Below, in pieces: positions 44,020 to 53,777 of a stretch of DNA of 64,000 nt; position 1 is the stretch's first letter; the number at the start of each line of letters is the position of its first letter. Under the pieces are notes generated by a model, which made no database searches, was not told the origin of the DNA, and saw nothing but the letters and a program-made list of their open reading frames with translations. Location of the stretch: assembly GCF_002354895.1 (NCBI RefSeq), contig NZ_CP023439.1, positions 2,852,001 through 2,916,000 of the forward strand, read 5' to 3'. The position numbers were made by a program, and so were the translations under genes. Source of the stretch: Thauera sp. K11 (GTDB taxonomy: Bacteria > Pseudomonadota > Gammaproteobacteria > Burkholderiales > Rhodocyclaceae).

Positions 44020-45216
44020 ATGAACCGGACCGACGACTGCGCGCAGCCGGCGCCAAGGCTGACCTGGGAAGAAGACGGCGCCACCCGCAGCGCCCGCTGG
44101 CGTTCGGAAAGCGGGCTGCCGCCGCCGCGGCGGGTCGTCGTGGCCGACGACCGCCTCAATGCCGATGCGGCCTATCGCCTGGCCTGCGAAGGAACAGCCA
44201 TGCTGTGGCGCGGCGACTACCACAATGCCCGCCAGTTGCTGCAGGCGATGGCCAGGCGCGGCGCGCACCGGCCGCGCAAGCCGGGGAGCGCCGACGGCGG
44301 CGTCCGACCGCCGGCCGAAGCCTTCCACCTGCACCGCCAGGCCCAGGCCCAGCGGGCGCGCACGCTGGGCATGCTGCTGATCCCCTTCGACGCGGATTTC
44401 GGCATCCCGCTGCGGCGCGCCCCGGACGCGCGCGCAGCCTGCGCCCAGGCGTGGGATGCGGACGGCGAACCATCCGTCGCCTCGCTGCGCGAACTGCTCG
44501 GCCTGATCGGCGCCAGCGAGTGGCACCGCCAGGGGGTCGAAGTGCCGGCCCTCGGCGCACGCATCCATCCCTGCTACGGGGTGTTCTCGCCCGTGCGCGG
44601 CGAATACGTCGATCTGGTCGCGGCCGCGCCCCTGCCGTCGCAGGCCCTCGCTTTCGACATCGGCACCGGCAGCGGCGTACTGGCTGCCGTGCTCGCGCAT
44701 CGCGGCGTGGCGCACGTGGTTGCCACCGACCAGGACGGGCGCGCGCTCGCCTGTGCCGCCGACAACGTCGCGCGGCTCGGCCTGGCCGGGCGGGTCGACG
44801 TCGTGCGCGCCGACCTGTTCCCCGATGGCCGCGCGCCGCTGGTGGTGTGCAATCCGCCCTGGCTGCCCGCGCGTCCGACCTCGCCGCTCGAGCATGCCGT
44901 CTACGACCCCGACAGCCGCATGCTGCGCGGCTTCCTCGCCGGGCTTGCCGCCCACCTCGCGCCTGCCGGAGAGGGCTGGCTGATCCTGTCCGATCTGGCC
45001 GAGCATCTCGGACTGCGCAGCCGCGGCGAACTGATGGACTGGATCGCGGCGGCCGGCCTCGAGGTCGCCGGCCGGCTCGATGCGCATCCGCGCCATCCAC
45101 GCGCCGGCGACCGGAGCGACCCGCTGCATGCGGCGCGCTCGGCGGAGATCACCTCGCTGTGGCGCCTCGCGCCGACGAAAGCGCCGGCATGCCGATCCGC
45201 TGCGGGTCCGGCATGA
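44020..45216 (+). CDS. Class I SAM-dependent methyltransferase, HemK/PrmC-like
   Basis: This 398-residue protein has a ~190-residue N-terminal region of unknown fold followed by a Rossmann methyltransferase domain. Motif I is 'LAFDIGTGSGVLAAVLAHRG', the acidic residue is in 'HVVATDQDGRAL', and the substrate motif 'VVCNPPWLPARP' is of the N-P-P-[WY] type that methylates glutamine side chains or nucleic-acid bases. It is not the usual PrmC, which is ~280 residues with a different N-terminus. It precedes the nitronate monooxygenase gene by 99 bp. Confidence 0.82.
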   Translation: MNRTDDCAQPAPRLTWEEDGATRSARWRSESGLPPPRRVVVADDRLNADAAYRLACEGTAMLWRGDYHNARQLLQAMARRGAHRPRKPGSADGGVRPPAEAFHLHRQAQAQRARTLGMLLIPFDADFGIPLRRAPDARAACAQAWDADGEPSVASLRELLGLIGASEWHRQGVEVPALGARIHPCYGVFSPVRGEYVDLVAAAPLPSQALAFDIGTGSGVLAAVLAHRGVAHVVATDQDGRALACAADNVARLGLAGRVDVVRADLFPDGRAPLVVCNPPWLPARPTSPLEHAVYDPDSRMLRGFLAGLAAHLAPAGEGWLILSDLAEHLGLRSRGELMDWIAAAGLEVAGRLDAHPRHPRAGDRSDPLHAARSAEITSLWRLAPTKAPACRSAAGPA

Positions 45217-45315
45217 AAAATTGGACGCCGCGCACGCAATTCGCGCAGGTCGCGCACCATCTGCAGGCCCGGTCGGGCGATAATGCCGGACTGCAAAAAT
45301 TTGGACTCGGATGCA

Positions 45316-46560
45316 ATGAAGCGCGTTGATGATTTCCGCCTGCAGTTCGGCAACAGGGAACTGGTGCCGATCATGGTGGGCGGCATGGGGGTCGACATCT
45401 CGACCGCCGAACTCTCCCTCGAGGCCGCCCGCCTCGGCGGGATCGGGCATATCTCGGACGCGATGCTCCCGACGGTTTCCGACCGCCGCTACAACACCAA
45501 GTACGTCAAGAACAAGCTCAAGCAGTACAAGTTCAACGTCGAGAATCCCGACAAATCGGTAGTGCAGTTCGACCTCGGGCTGGTGGCCGAAGCCACCGCC
45601 ACCCACGTGCGGCGCACGATGGAGGCCAAGCGCGGCGACGGTCTCATCTTCATCAACTGCATGGAGAAGCTGACCATGAACAGCCCGAAGGAAACCCTTC
45701 GGGCCCGCCTGCTCGCCGCCATGGACAACGGCATCGACGGCATCACGCTGGCGGCCGGCCTGCACCTGGGCTCGTTCGCGCTGATCGAGGAGCATCCCCG
45801 CTTCAGGGACGTCAAGCTGGGCATCATCGTGTCCTCGCTGCGCGCGCTGCAGCTCTTCCTGAAGAAGAACTCGCGCACCGGCCGCATGCCCGACTACGTC
45901 GTGGTGGAAGGGCCGCTCGCCGGCGGCCACCTCGGCTTCGGCCTGGACTGGGCGGAATACGACCTGGCGACGATCCTGATCGAGGTCCGCGACTGGCTGA
46001 AGGCCGAGCAGCTCGACATCCCGCTGATCCCGGCCGGCGGCATCTTCACCGGCAGCGACGCGGTCGGTTTCCTCGAGCTGGGCGCGTCGGCGGTGCAGGT
46101 CGCCACGCGCTTCACCGTCACCCGCGAGTGCGGCCTGCCCGAGGACGTCAAGCAGGATTACTTCAAGGTCAGCGAGGACGAGATCGAGGTGAACCAGATC
46201 TCCCCCACCGGCTATCCGATGCGCATGCTCAAGAGCAGCCCGGCGATCGGCAGCGGCATCCGTCCCAACTGCGAGGCTTACGGCTACCTGCTCGACTCCA
46301 AGGGCAATTGCCAGTACATCGAAGCCTACAACCGGGAGGTCGCCGCGCATCCCGATGCGAAGAAGGTGAAGGTGTGGGACAAGACCTGCCTGTGCACCCA
46401 CATGCGCAACTTCGACTGCTGGACCTGCGGCCAGTACACCTACCGCCTGAAGAACACCTCGCGCCGGCAGGAAGACGGGAACTACCAGTTGCTGAGCGCC
46501 GAGCACGTGTTCCGCGACTACCAGTTCAGCACCGACGGCCGCATCGCGCTGCCGGAGTGA
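45316..46560 (+). CDS. Nitronate monooxygenase / 2-nitropropane dioxygenase family
   Basis: I chose ATG 45316 ('MKRVDDFRLQFGNRELVPIM'). The 414-residue FMN TIM barrel shows 'MVGGMGVDISTAELSLEAAR' near the start, 'VVEGPLAGGHLGFGLDW' with the His that contacts substrate, and the phosphate-binding 'IPAGGIFTGSDAVGFLELGA' and 'ASAVQVATRF'. The C-terminal ~100 residues contain a Cys-rich stretch ('KTCLCTHMRNFDCWTCGQY') not found in the classical enzymes, perhaps a metal site. The physiological substrate is unknown; the family also contains enoyl-ACP reductases. Confidence 0.88.
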   Translation: MKRVDDFRLQFGNRELVPIMVGGMGVDISTAELSLEAARLGGIGHISDAMLPTVSDRRYNTKYVKNKLKQYKFNVENPDKSVVQFDLGLVAEATATHVRRTMEAKRGDGLIFINCMEKLTMNSPKETLRARLLAAMDNGIDGITLAAGLHLGSFALIEEHPRFRDVKLGIIVSSLRALQLFLKKNSRTGRMPDYVVVEGPLAGGHLGFGLDWAEYDLATILIEVRDWLKAEQLDIPLIPAGGIFTGSDAVGFLELGASAVQVATRFTVTRECGLPEDVKQDYFKVSEDEIEVNQISPTGYPMRMLKSSPAIGSGIRPNCEAYGYLLDSKGNCQYIEAYNREVAAHPDAKKVKVWDKTCLCTHMRNFDCWTCGQYTYRLKNTSRRQEDGNYQLLSAEHVFRDYQFSTDGRIALPE

Positions 46561-46594
46561 GCCCGGCCCGGCAACACCGATCCTCGAGCCTGCC

Positions 46595-46840
46595 ATGCGC
46601 GCAAGACCCTTCCTCGTTCCGGCCGTGATTGCCGCCTTCGCGGCGGCGGCCGCGCTGATCGCCTCGACGGCCGCGGAGCGGGCGCACGCCCAGCCCAGCC
46701 CGATGCCCACCGAATGCGTGTGCTCGCGCGGCGTCAACCTCGGCACCGACAGCGCACCGGTCGTGATCCGGCACTGCCAGTGCGGCATCCTGAACTGCGC
46801 GGTGGTGGTGAGTTCGGGACAGTTGCAGTGCAGCAAGTGA
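46595..46840 (+). CDS. Small secreted six-cysteine protein
   Basis: This 81-residue protein has a clear signal peptide ('FLVPAVIAAFAAAAALIAST', cleavage near 'AHAQP'), leaving ~48 residues with six Cys in the pattern C-x-C, C-x-C, C, C ('CVCSRGVNLG', 'HCQCGILNCAVV', 'LQCSK'). The spacing could suit three disulfides or a periplasmic metal site. Its TGA overlaps the GTG start of the RND adaptor, which suggests a shared transcript and a shared role. I know no family for it. Confidence 0.7.
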   Translation: MRARPFLVPAVIAAFAAAAALIASTAAERAHAQPSPMPTECVCSRGVNLGTDSAPVVIRHCQCGILNCAVVVSSGQLQCSK

Positions 46841-47994
46841 AGGTCCGGCGAAGAAGGATCGCGGCGGTCCTGGCCGCCTCGGCACTGGCCGCCGGCATCG
46901 TCGCGGCCATCGCGGCGCCGGGCGGCGAGAACGCCCCGGAGCCCGGCCCGGCGGGCCGCGTCCGGCCCGCCCTCACCGTCGCCGGGACCGTGCCGGAACG
47001 GGCCGAATGGCCCCGGCTGCTGCCGGCCACCGGCAACATCTCGGCCTGGCAGGAAGCGGTCATCAGCGCCGAGATCAGCAATTACCGCCTGACCGCGGTC
47101 GACGCCGACGTCGGCGACCGCGTCCGCAAGGGCCAGTTGCTCGCGCGCATCGCCGAGGACACGGTGGCCGCCGAGCTTGCCCAATCGACCGCCGCGCAAG
47201 CCGAGGCCCAGGCCGCGCTGCAGGAGGCGCGGGCCAACGCGGAGCGCGCGCGCCAGTTGCACGGCAGCGGCGCGATGAGCGACCAGCAGATCCGCCAGTA
47301 CCTGAGCGCGGAGCAGACCGCCGCCGCACGCCTGCAGGCGGCCCGGGCCAGGGTGCAGGCCGACCGGGTGCGGCAGGCGCAGACGCGGGTGCTGGCGCCC
47401 GACGACGGCATCGTGTCGGCACGCACCGCCACGGTGGGCTCGCTGGCGCAATCCGGCGAGCCCCTGTTCCGGCTGATTCGCGGCGGCCGGCTGGAATGGC
47501 GCGCGGAAGTCCCCGAGGCCGCGCTGGGGCGCCTCGTCCCCGGCACCCCCGCCACGCTGACCGGCCCCGACGGCGCCATGGTGCGCGGCAGGGTGCGCAC
47601 CGTGGCGCCCACCGTCGATCCCGGGACCCGCAACGGCATCGTCCACGTAGACCTGCAGCCCGCGGCCGAAGGCGGGGCGGTGCTGGCCGGCATGTTCGCG
47701 CGCGGCGAATTCGAGCTGGGCCGCGACAGCGTGCTCACCCTGCCGCAGTCCGCCGTGCTGCTGCGCGAAGGCTTCGCCTACGTGTTCCGCCTCGAAGGGC
47801 CGGGCGAAGGCGGCGAGGCGCGCGTCGCCCAGGCCAAGGTGAAGATCGGCCGCCGCGTCGGCGAACGGATCGAGATCGCCGACGGACTGGCGGCCGACAC
47901 CCGCGTCGTCGCGCAGGGTGTCGGCTTCCTCGCCGATGGAGACACGGTGCGCGTCGCCGACGCCGCCCGGACCCCGGGGACGGCAGCGCGATGA
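46837..47994 (+). CDS. RND efflux periplasmic adaptor (HlyD/MFP family)
   Basis: The most economical start is GTG 46837, overlapping the small Cys-rich gene (GTGA); a GTG at 46828 is possible. The 385-residue protein has an N-terminal membrane helix or signal ('IAAVLAASALAAGIVAAIAA'), a lipoyl-like half ('AVISAEISNYRLTAVDADVG', 'DRVRKGQLLARI'), a coiled-coil hairpin of ~70 residues rich in Ala, Gln and Glu, and beta-barrel segments. It bridges the inner-membrane pump to an outer-membrane channel. No TolC-type gene is adjacent. Confidence 0.92.
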   Translation: MKVRRRRIAAVLAASALAAGIVAAIAAPGGENAPEPGPAGRVRPALTVAGTVPERAEWPRLLPATGNISAWQEAVISAEISNYRLTAVDADVGDRVRKGQLLARIAEDTVAAELAQSTAAQAEAQAALQEARANAERARQLHGSGAMSDQQIRQYLSAEQTAAARLQAARARVQADRVRQAQTRVLAPDDGIVSARTATVGSLAQSGEPLFRLIRGGRLEWRAEVPEAALGRLVPGTPATLTGPDGAMVRGRVRTVAPTVDPGTRNGIVHVDLQPAAEGGAVLAGMFARGEFELGRDSVLTLPQSAVLLREGFAYVFRLEGPGEGGEARVAQAKVKIGRRVGERIEIADGLAADTRVVAQGVGFLADGDTVRVADAARTPGTAAR

Positions 47995-50900
47995 ACGTCT
48001 CCGCATGGTCGATCCGGAACCCGATTCCGTCGATCCTGCTCTTCCTGCTGCTGACCGTGCTGGGCCTCATCGGCTTTCGCGCGATGAAGATCCAGCAGTT
48101 CCCCGACATCGACCTGCCCACCGTGGTAGTGACCGCCTCGCTGCCCGGCGCCGCGCCCGCGCAACTGGAAACCGAGGTCGCGCGCAAGCTCGAAAATTCG
48201 ATCGCCACCGTGCAGGGCGTCAAGCACATCTACACCAAGGTGCAGGACGGACTTGCCACCGTCACCACCGAATTCCGCCTCGAGAAGCCGACGCAGGAAG
48301 CGGTCGACGACGTACGCGACGCGGTGGCGCGCATCCGTTCCGACCTTCCGGGCGACCTGCGCGACCCGATCGTGTCGCGCATAAACGTCTCCGGCGCCCC
48401 CATCCTGACCTACACGGTGGCCTCGGACCGCATGGACGACGAGGCGCTGTCGTGGTTCGTGGACAACACCGTGGCCAAACGCATGCTCAGTGTCGCCGGC
48501 GTCGGCGCCGTGGCGCGCGTCGGCGGCGTCAGCCGCGAGCTGCGGGTGGAACTGGACCCCCGGCGCCTGCTGGCGCTGAAGGCGAGCGCCGCCGACATCT
48601 CGCGCCAGTTGCGCCTCATCCAGCAGGAGGCGGCGGGCCGCCGCGCCGACATCGGCGGCATCGAACAATCGGTGCGCACCATCGCCACCGTGCGCTCGGC
48701 CGAGGAACTGGCGGCGATGGAGATCGTGCTGCCGGACGGCCGCCGCGTGCGCCTGGACCAGCTCGCCACGATCAGCGACACGGTGGCCGAGCGCCGTTCG
48801 GCGGCGCTGCTGGACGGCCGCCCGGTGGTCGGCTTCGAGATCACCCGCAGCCGCGGCGCCGGCGAGGTCGAGGTGGCCGACGGCGTACATGCCGAACTTG
48901 CGCGGCTGCAGGCCGAGCATCCGGACATCGCCATCACCGAGGCGTTCAACTTCGTCGATCCGGTGCAGGAGAACTTCGACGGCTCGATGTCGCTGCTGCT
49001 CGAAGGGGCGGCGCTGGCCGTCGCCGTCGTCTGGCTCTTCCTGCGCGACTGGCGCGCCACCGCGGTGTCGGCCACCGCGCTGCCGCTGTCCGTGCTGCCG
49101 GCCTTCGCCGCGATGTGGCTGATGGGCTTCACGCTCAACGTCGTCACGCTGCTGAGCCTGTCGCTGGTGGTCGGCATCCTCGTCGACGACGCCATCGTCG
49201 AGATCGAGAACATCATGCGCCACCTGCGCATGGGCAAGACGCCCTACGACGCGGCGATGGAAGCGGCCGACGAGATCGGGCTGGCGGTGATCGCCACCAC
49301 CTTCACGCTGATCGCGGTGTTCCTGCCCACCGCCTTCATGAGCGGGGTGGCCGGCAAGTTCTTCGTGCAGTTCGGCTGGACGGCGGCGATCGCGGTGTTC
49401 TTTTCCCTCGTCGTGGCAAGGCTGCTGACGCCGATGATGGCGGCCTATCTGCTGAAGGCGCCGCGCGGCGGGCATCACGAGCCGGGCTGGCTCGGCCGCT
49501 ATCTCGGCTGGGCGGACTGGTGCCTGAAGCATCGCCTCGTCACCATGCTGGCCGCGGTCGCCTTCTTCGTCGGCTCGTTCGCGCTGGTGCCGCTGCTGCC
49601 CACCGGCTTCATCCCGCCCGACGACCTGTCCCAGACCCAGGTCCACCTGGCCCTGCCGCCGGGCGCCACGCTGGAAGAAAGCCTGGCCGTCGCCGAAGAG
49701 GCGCGCGTGATCGTGCGGCGCAATCCGCACGTCCGGCTCGTCTATACCGCGGTCGGCGGCGGCGCCGCCGGTTCCGACCCCTTCACGCCGCGCGGCGCGG
49801 CCGAAGTGCGCAAGGCGACGCTGACGATCAACCTGACGCCGCGCGGCGAGCGCGGCGGCATGCGCAAGCAGGACGTCGAGAACGCGCTGCGCGAGGCGCT
49901 GGCGGCACTGCCCGGCGTGCGCGTGCAGGTGGGCCTGGGCGGCTCGAACGAGAAATACGTGCTGGTGCTGGCGAGCGAGAACGGCGAGGCGCTCGCCGAG
50001 CACGCCCGCCAGGTCGAGCGCGAACTGCGCACCCTGCCGGGCATCGGCAACGTCAACACCACCGCCAGCCTGGTGCGGCCGGAGGTCGTCGTGCGACCCG
50101 ACTTCGCCCGCGCCGCCGATCTCGGCGTCACCGCGGCGGCGATCGGCGACACCTTGCGCATCGCCACCACCGGCGACTACGACCAGGGCCTGCCCAAGTT
50201 CAACCTGTCGCAGCGCCAGGTCCCCATCGTCGTCAAGCTGCCGGCGCAGGCGCGGCGCGACTTCGCGCTGCTCGAACAGCTCAGCGTGCCCGGCACGCGC
50301 GGCCCGGTGCCGCTGGGCAACGTCGCCACCGTCGCCATCGACAGCGGCCCGGTGGAGATCGACCGCTACGACCGCCTGCGCAACATCAACTTCGAGATCG
50401 AACTCAACCAGCAGCCGCTGGGCGAGGTCGAAAAGCAGGCACTGGCCCTGCCCGGCATGCGCGACCTGCCGCCCGGCGTGATCCACACCACGGTGGGCGA
50501 CGCCGAGGCGATGAACGAACTCTTCGCCAGCTTCGGCCTGGCCATGCTGACCGGCGTGCTGTGCATCTACATCGTGCTGGTGCTGCTGTTCCACGACTTC
50601 GTGCAGCCGGTCACCATCCTCGCGGCGCTGGTGCTGTCGGTGCCGGGCGCCTTCCTGGCGCTGTTCGTCACGCACTCAGCGCTGTCGATGCCGTCGATGA
50701 TCGGGCTCATCATGCTGATGGGCATCGCCACGAAGAACTCCATCCTGCTGATCGACTACGTGGTGCTGGCGCGCCGCGAGCACGGGCTGAGCCGTTTCGA
50801 AGCCCTGCTCGACGCCTGCCGCAAGCGCGCCCGGCCCATCGTGATGACCACCGTGGCGATGGGCGCCGGCATGATGCCGATCGCGCTCGGCCTGGGCACC

Positions 50901-51083
50901 GACCCGAGCTTCCGTGCGCCGATGGCCATCGTCGTGATCGGCGGCCTGATCACCTCGACCTTCCTCAGCCTGCTGGTGATCCCGGTCGTCTTCACCTATG
51001 TGGACGACGCCATCGAAAAGATGAAGCACCTGCGCCGCGGCCGGCGGGCATGGAAGAACGAGAATCGCGCAAGCGCCGGTTGA
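47991..51083 (+). CDS. RND efflux pump, HAE1-type inner-membrane transporter
   Basis: ATG 47991 overlaps the adaptor stop (ATGA). The 1,030-residue protein begins 'MNVSAWSIRNPIPSILLFLL' and has twelve membrane helices with two large periplasmic loops. The proton-relay acidic residues are in 'SLVVGILVDDAIVEIENIMR', and 'GIATKNSILLIDYVVLARRE' carries the facing Lys and Asp in the second half. This is the drug/multi-substrate (HAE1) type rather than the metal (CusA) type, judging from these motifs. Confidence 0.94.
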   Translation: MNVSAWSIRNPIPSILLFLLLTVLGLIGFRAMKIQQFPDIDLPTVVVTASLPGAAPAQLETEVARKLENSIATVQGVKHIYTKVQDGLATVTTEFRLEKPTQEAVDDVRDAVARIRSDLPGDLRDPIVSRINVSGAPILTYTVASDRMDDEALSWFVDNTVAKRMLSVAGVGAVARVGGVSRELRVELDPRRLLALKASAADISRQLRLIQQEAAGRRADIGGIEQSVRTIATVRSAEELAAMEIVLPDGRRVRLDQLATISDTVAERRSAALLDGRPVVGFEITRSRGAGEVEVADGVHAELARLQAEHPDIAITEAFNFVDPVQENFDGSMSLLLEGAALAVAVVWLFLRDWRATAVSATALPLSVLPAFAAMWLMGFTLNVVTLLSLSLVVGILVDDAIVEIENIMRHLRMGKTPYDAAMEAADEIGLAVIATTFTLIAVFLPTAFMSGVAGKFFVQFGWTAAIAVFFSLVVARLLTPMMAAYLLKAPRGGHHEPGWLGRYLGWADWCLKHRLVTMLAAVAFFVGSFALVPLLPTGFIPPDDLSQTQVHLALPPGATLEESLAVAEEARVIVRRNPHVRLVYTAVGGGAAGSDPFTPRGAAEVRKATLTINLTPRGERGGMRKQDVENALREALAALPGVRVQVGLGGSNEKYVLVLASENGEALAEHARQVERELRTLPGIGNVNTTASLVRPEVVVRPDFARAADLGVTAAAIGDTLRIATTGDYDQGLPKFNLSQRQVPIVVKLPAQARRDFALLEQLSVPGTRGPVPLGNVATVAIDSGPVEIDRYDRLRNINFEIELNQQPLGEVEKQALALPGMRDLPPGVIHTTVGDAEAMNELFASFGLAMLTGVLCIYIVLVLLFHDFVQPVTILAALVLSVPGAFLALFVTHSALSMPSMIGLIMLMGIATKNSILLIDYVVLARREHGLSRFEALLDACRKRARPIVMTTVAMGAGMMPIALGLGTDPSFRAPMAIVVIGGLITSTFLSLLVIPVVFTYVDDAIEKMKHLRRGRRAWKNENRASAG

Positions 51084-51133
51084 CGCGACTACAATGCCGC
51101 TCACGCGCCGCGCGCATGCAATCCGTTTGACGC

Positions 51134-52786
51134 ATGAAAGACGACAGCCCCGACGGCCCCGAACTCACGCTCACGCTCGATGAGGACGCACGCGTGCTCA
51201 TCGCCGCGCTCGGCCACGACCCGCATTTCCCCAGCATCCAGGCGACATGGCTGCGCGACCGCCTCGCCGCCGCGGGCTACCAGGCGCTGCGCATCCGCCC
51301 GGACGCGATCCGCGGACTGATCGCGCAGTACAACGCCGGCCGGCCGGTGGAGGCGACCGCGATCGCCGACGTCGTCGACGGCAGCCTGCAGATCACCGTC
51401 CCTGCCGACGGCCTGACCGCCATGCTGAGCATCTTTCCGCCCCAGGGCGGCAATCCGGTCACGAGTGCGATGCTGCTCGACGAGATCAGCGCCAGGGGCA
51501 TCACCGAGGGCATCCTGGTGCCCGAGATCAATCGCGCGATCGGTACCGGCGAGGCGTGCGAACTGGTGATCGCCCGCGGCCGCGAGCCGGTCGCCGGCGA
51601 GGACGGCCGCCTCGAGTGCCTGCTGCCCGAGGCGCGCGACCGCGTCCCCAACATCCGTCCCTCGGGGCGCACCGACTACCGCGACCTCGGCGACATCCTG
51701 GTCGTGCGGCAGGGTGATGCGCTGATGCGCCGCCATCCGCCCACCGGCGGCACGGAGGGCCTCAGCGTGCTCGGCCGGCCGCTCGCGCCCCGGCCCGGCA
51801 AGGAGACGCGCTTCCCGGCCGGCCTGCGCGGCACGAGCGTGTCGCCCGACGACCCCGATCTCCTGATCGCCGCCTGCGACGGCCAGCCCGTCCGCATGCG
51901 CGGCGGCATCGTCGTCGAGCCCATCCTGACGCTGAAGTCGGTGGACATGTCCACCGGCAACATCAGCTTCGACGGCAACGTGAAGGTGCTCGACGACGTC
52001 ACCGCGGGCATGACGGTGCGCGCGACCGGCGACATCGAGATCGGCGGCACGGTGGAGCCCGCCACGCTGGAGGCCGGCGGCAGCATCGTGGTGAAGGGCG
52101 GAGTGATGGGCGCGCTGGGCAGCAAGACGGCGGGCAAGGACGACGCCGCCCACGGCATCCGCTGCGGCGGCAGCTTCTCCGCCACCTATATCCAGCAGGC
52201 ACGCGTCGACGCCGGCGATTCGATCTTCATCGACGACGTCGCGATGCAGTGCGAACTCACTGCGGCGAACCACATCCGCGTCGGCAATCATCGGCGCGGG
52301 CACATCATCGGTGGGGTGGTGCGCGCCTCGCTGTCCATCCAGGCGCGGGTGATCGGCGGCGCCAACCGCGTCCGCACCGAACTCGAGATCGGCAGCAGTC
52401 CCGCGCTGGCCCAGGCCATGCACCAAAAGATCGAAGAGCGCGACCAGAAGGAAAACCAGTTGCTGGAGGTGGGCAAGCTGCTCACCCTCGCGGATCGCAA
52501 CCCCGGCCGCGTACCGCCGGACGTCGTGGCCCGCGCCGAGCAGACGGCGGCCACCCTGGCGGCGGAGATCGAGGTTCTGCGCAACGACGAGGCAGACCTG
52601 CGCTACTGCCTCGACCTCGCCCTGCAGGCCAGGGTGGATGCCGAGCGCGAGATCCACGACGGCGTGACGATCACGCTGGGCGAACAGAAGCTGCGCATCA
52701 CGCAGCAGTTCGGCCCCTCCACCGTCCGCCTGGCCGAATGGGGGCTGGGCGTCTTTCCGCTCGTGGAGGACAAGGGGCGCGGCTGA
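51134..52786 (+). CDS. DUF342 / FapA-like polymer-forming protein
   Basis: This 550-residue protein has the DUF342 layout: an N-terminal globular part, a right-handed beta-helix-like central part with repeated short strands ('VTAGMTVRATGDIEIGGTVE', 'AGGSIVVKGGVMG') and a coiled-coil region at ~435-500 ('QKIEERDQKENQLLEVGKLL'). FapA domains have been linked to polar flagellum biogenesis and to flagellar-number control in some bacteria, but the role is poorly defined. It lies 50 bp after the RND pump gene. Confidence 0.85.
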   Translation: MKDDSPDGPELTLTLDEDARVLIAALGHDPHFPSIQATWLRDRLAAAGYQALRIRPDAIRGLIAQYNAGRPVEATAIADVVDGSLQITVPADGLTAMLSIFPPQGGNPVTSAMLLDEISARGITEGILVPEINRAIGTGEACELVIARGREPVAGEDGRLECLLPEARDRVPNIRPSGRTDYRDLGDILVVRQGDALMRRHPPTGGTEGLSVLGRPLAPRPGKETRFPAGLRGTSVSPDDPDLLIAACDGQPVRMRGGIVVEPILTLKSVDMSTGNISFDGNVKVLDDVTAGMTVRATGDIEIGGTVEPATLEAGGSIVVKGGVMGALGSKTAGKDDAAHGIRCGGSFSATYIQQARVDAGDSIFIDDVAMQCELTAANHIRVGNHRRGHIIGGVVRASLSIQARVIGGANRVRTELEIGSSPALAQAMHQKIEERDQKENQLLEVGKLLTLADRNPGRVPPDVVARAEQTAATLAAEIEVLRNDEADLRYCLDLALQARVDAEREIHDGVTITLGEQKLRITQQFGPSTVRLAEWGLGVFPLVEDKGRG

Positions 52787-52883
52787 GCCGCCCGGACCGG
52801 CGCGGCGGTCGCCCCGCGACGTGCGCCGGCGGCGAAAGCGCGGGCTTCCTCCCGGCCGCCCGAACGGTTTTCGCCATGCGGCC

Positions 52884-53777
52884 TCAGCGCCGCGGCCCCC
52901 GGCGCAGCACCGCCCAGGTCGACGCCGCGACGATCAGCGCGCCGCCGGCCCAGGCCGGCGCACCGAAATGCTCGCCCAGCCACAGCATCGCGAACACCGC
53001 GCCGAACAGCGGCTCCGTGCCGCTCAGCAGGGCCACGCGGGTCGGCGTGCTGTGGTTCAGCGCATAGTTGTTGGCGAAGAAGGCGAACACCGTGCAGCCC
53101 AGCACCAGGTAGCCGGTGGCGATCCAGAACGAAGACGCCGACGGCAGGGGCGGCAGCCCGCCGGGCATGGCCAGCGCCAGGCAGCCGAAGCCGACCACGC
53201 CCGTCTGCACCGCGGTCAGCGCCAGTGCCGGCGCCGGCCGCTTCCACATCATGCGGCTGGTGAGGCAGACGATGACTGCACGCAGCACTGCCGCCGCCAG
53301 CATCAGCGCGTCGCCGAAACCGAGCCGCGCATCCGGTCCGCCGCCGAGCAGCGCCGCCCCCAGCAGCGACACCGACGCGCACACCAGCGCGGTGCCGCCG
53401 GGCCTGCGCTGCAGCAGCCACCATTCGGCGAAGGGGGTCAGCACGATGCACAGGCTGATCAGGAAGGCGGCATTCGCAGCCTTGGTGTTGGCCACGCCGA
53501 AGGTCTCGCACAGCATGATCGCCAGCAGCAGCAGGCCCAGCGGCAGGCCGGCGCCGATGGCGTTGCGCCGCTCGTCCGGCCTGGCCATCCACAAGGCCGG
53601 CAGCAGCAGCACGCAGGTCAGGATGAAGCGCACCGCGAGAAAGCCGAGCACCGGGTAGTAGGCCAGCGCCAGCTTCGACACGCCGTAGCTGGTCCCCCAC
53701 ACCAGCGCGACGAGGATCATCAGCACGTCGGGCAAACTGAACGGCGGCGCGGGGTGGGCGGAACCTGCAGGGCGCAT
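52884..53777 (-). CDS. EamA/DMT-superfamily exporter
   Basis: I chose ATG 53777; a TTG 21 bases earlier is weaker. The 297-residue protein has ten predicted membrane helices in two EamA repeats: 'LMILVALVWGTSYGVSKLAL' opens the first, and 'GYLVLGCTVFAFFANNYALN' with 'LLSGTEPLFGAVFAMLWLGE' lies in the second, as is typical. Such carriers export amino acids, nucleosides or other metabolites; the substrate cannot be told from sequence. The gene is divergent from the YqeY-like gene. Confidence 0.9.
   Translation of the reverse strand: MRPAGSAHPAPPFSLPDVLMILVALVWGTSYGVSKLALAYYPVLGFLAVRFILTCVLLLPALWMARPDERRNAIGAGLPLGLLLLAIMLCETFGVANTKAANAAFLISLCIVLTPFAEWWLLQRRPGGTALVCASVSLLGAALLGGGPDARLGFGDALMLAAAVLRAVIVCLTSRMMWKRPAPALALTAVQTGVVGFGCLALAMPGGLPPLPSASSFWIATGYLVLGCTVFAFFANNYALNHSTPTRVALLSGTEPLFGAVFAMLWLGEHFGAPAWAGGALIVAASTWAVLRRGPRR

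Noticed and set aside
43654..48006. A 1,450-codon open frame on the - strand
   Set aside because: It runs antisense through the methyltransferase, nitronate monooxygenase and RND adaptor genes. It looks like a shadow of their codon usage, apart from the unresolved stretch near 43,654-44,019.
47918..51130. A second long + strand frame over the RND pump
   Set aside because: It is the shifted frame of the pump gene; its product is Arg/Gly/Pro-rich low-complexity sequence without motifs.
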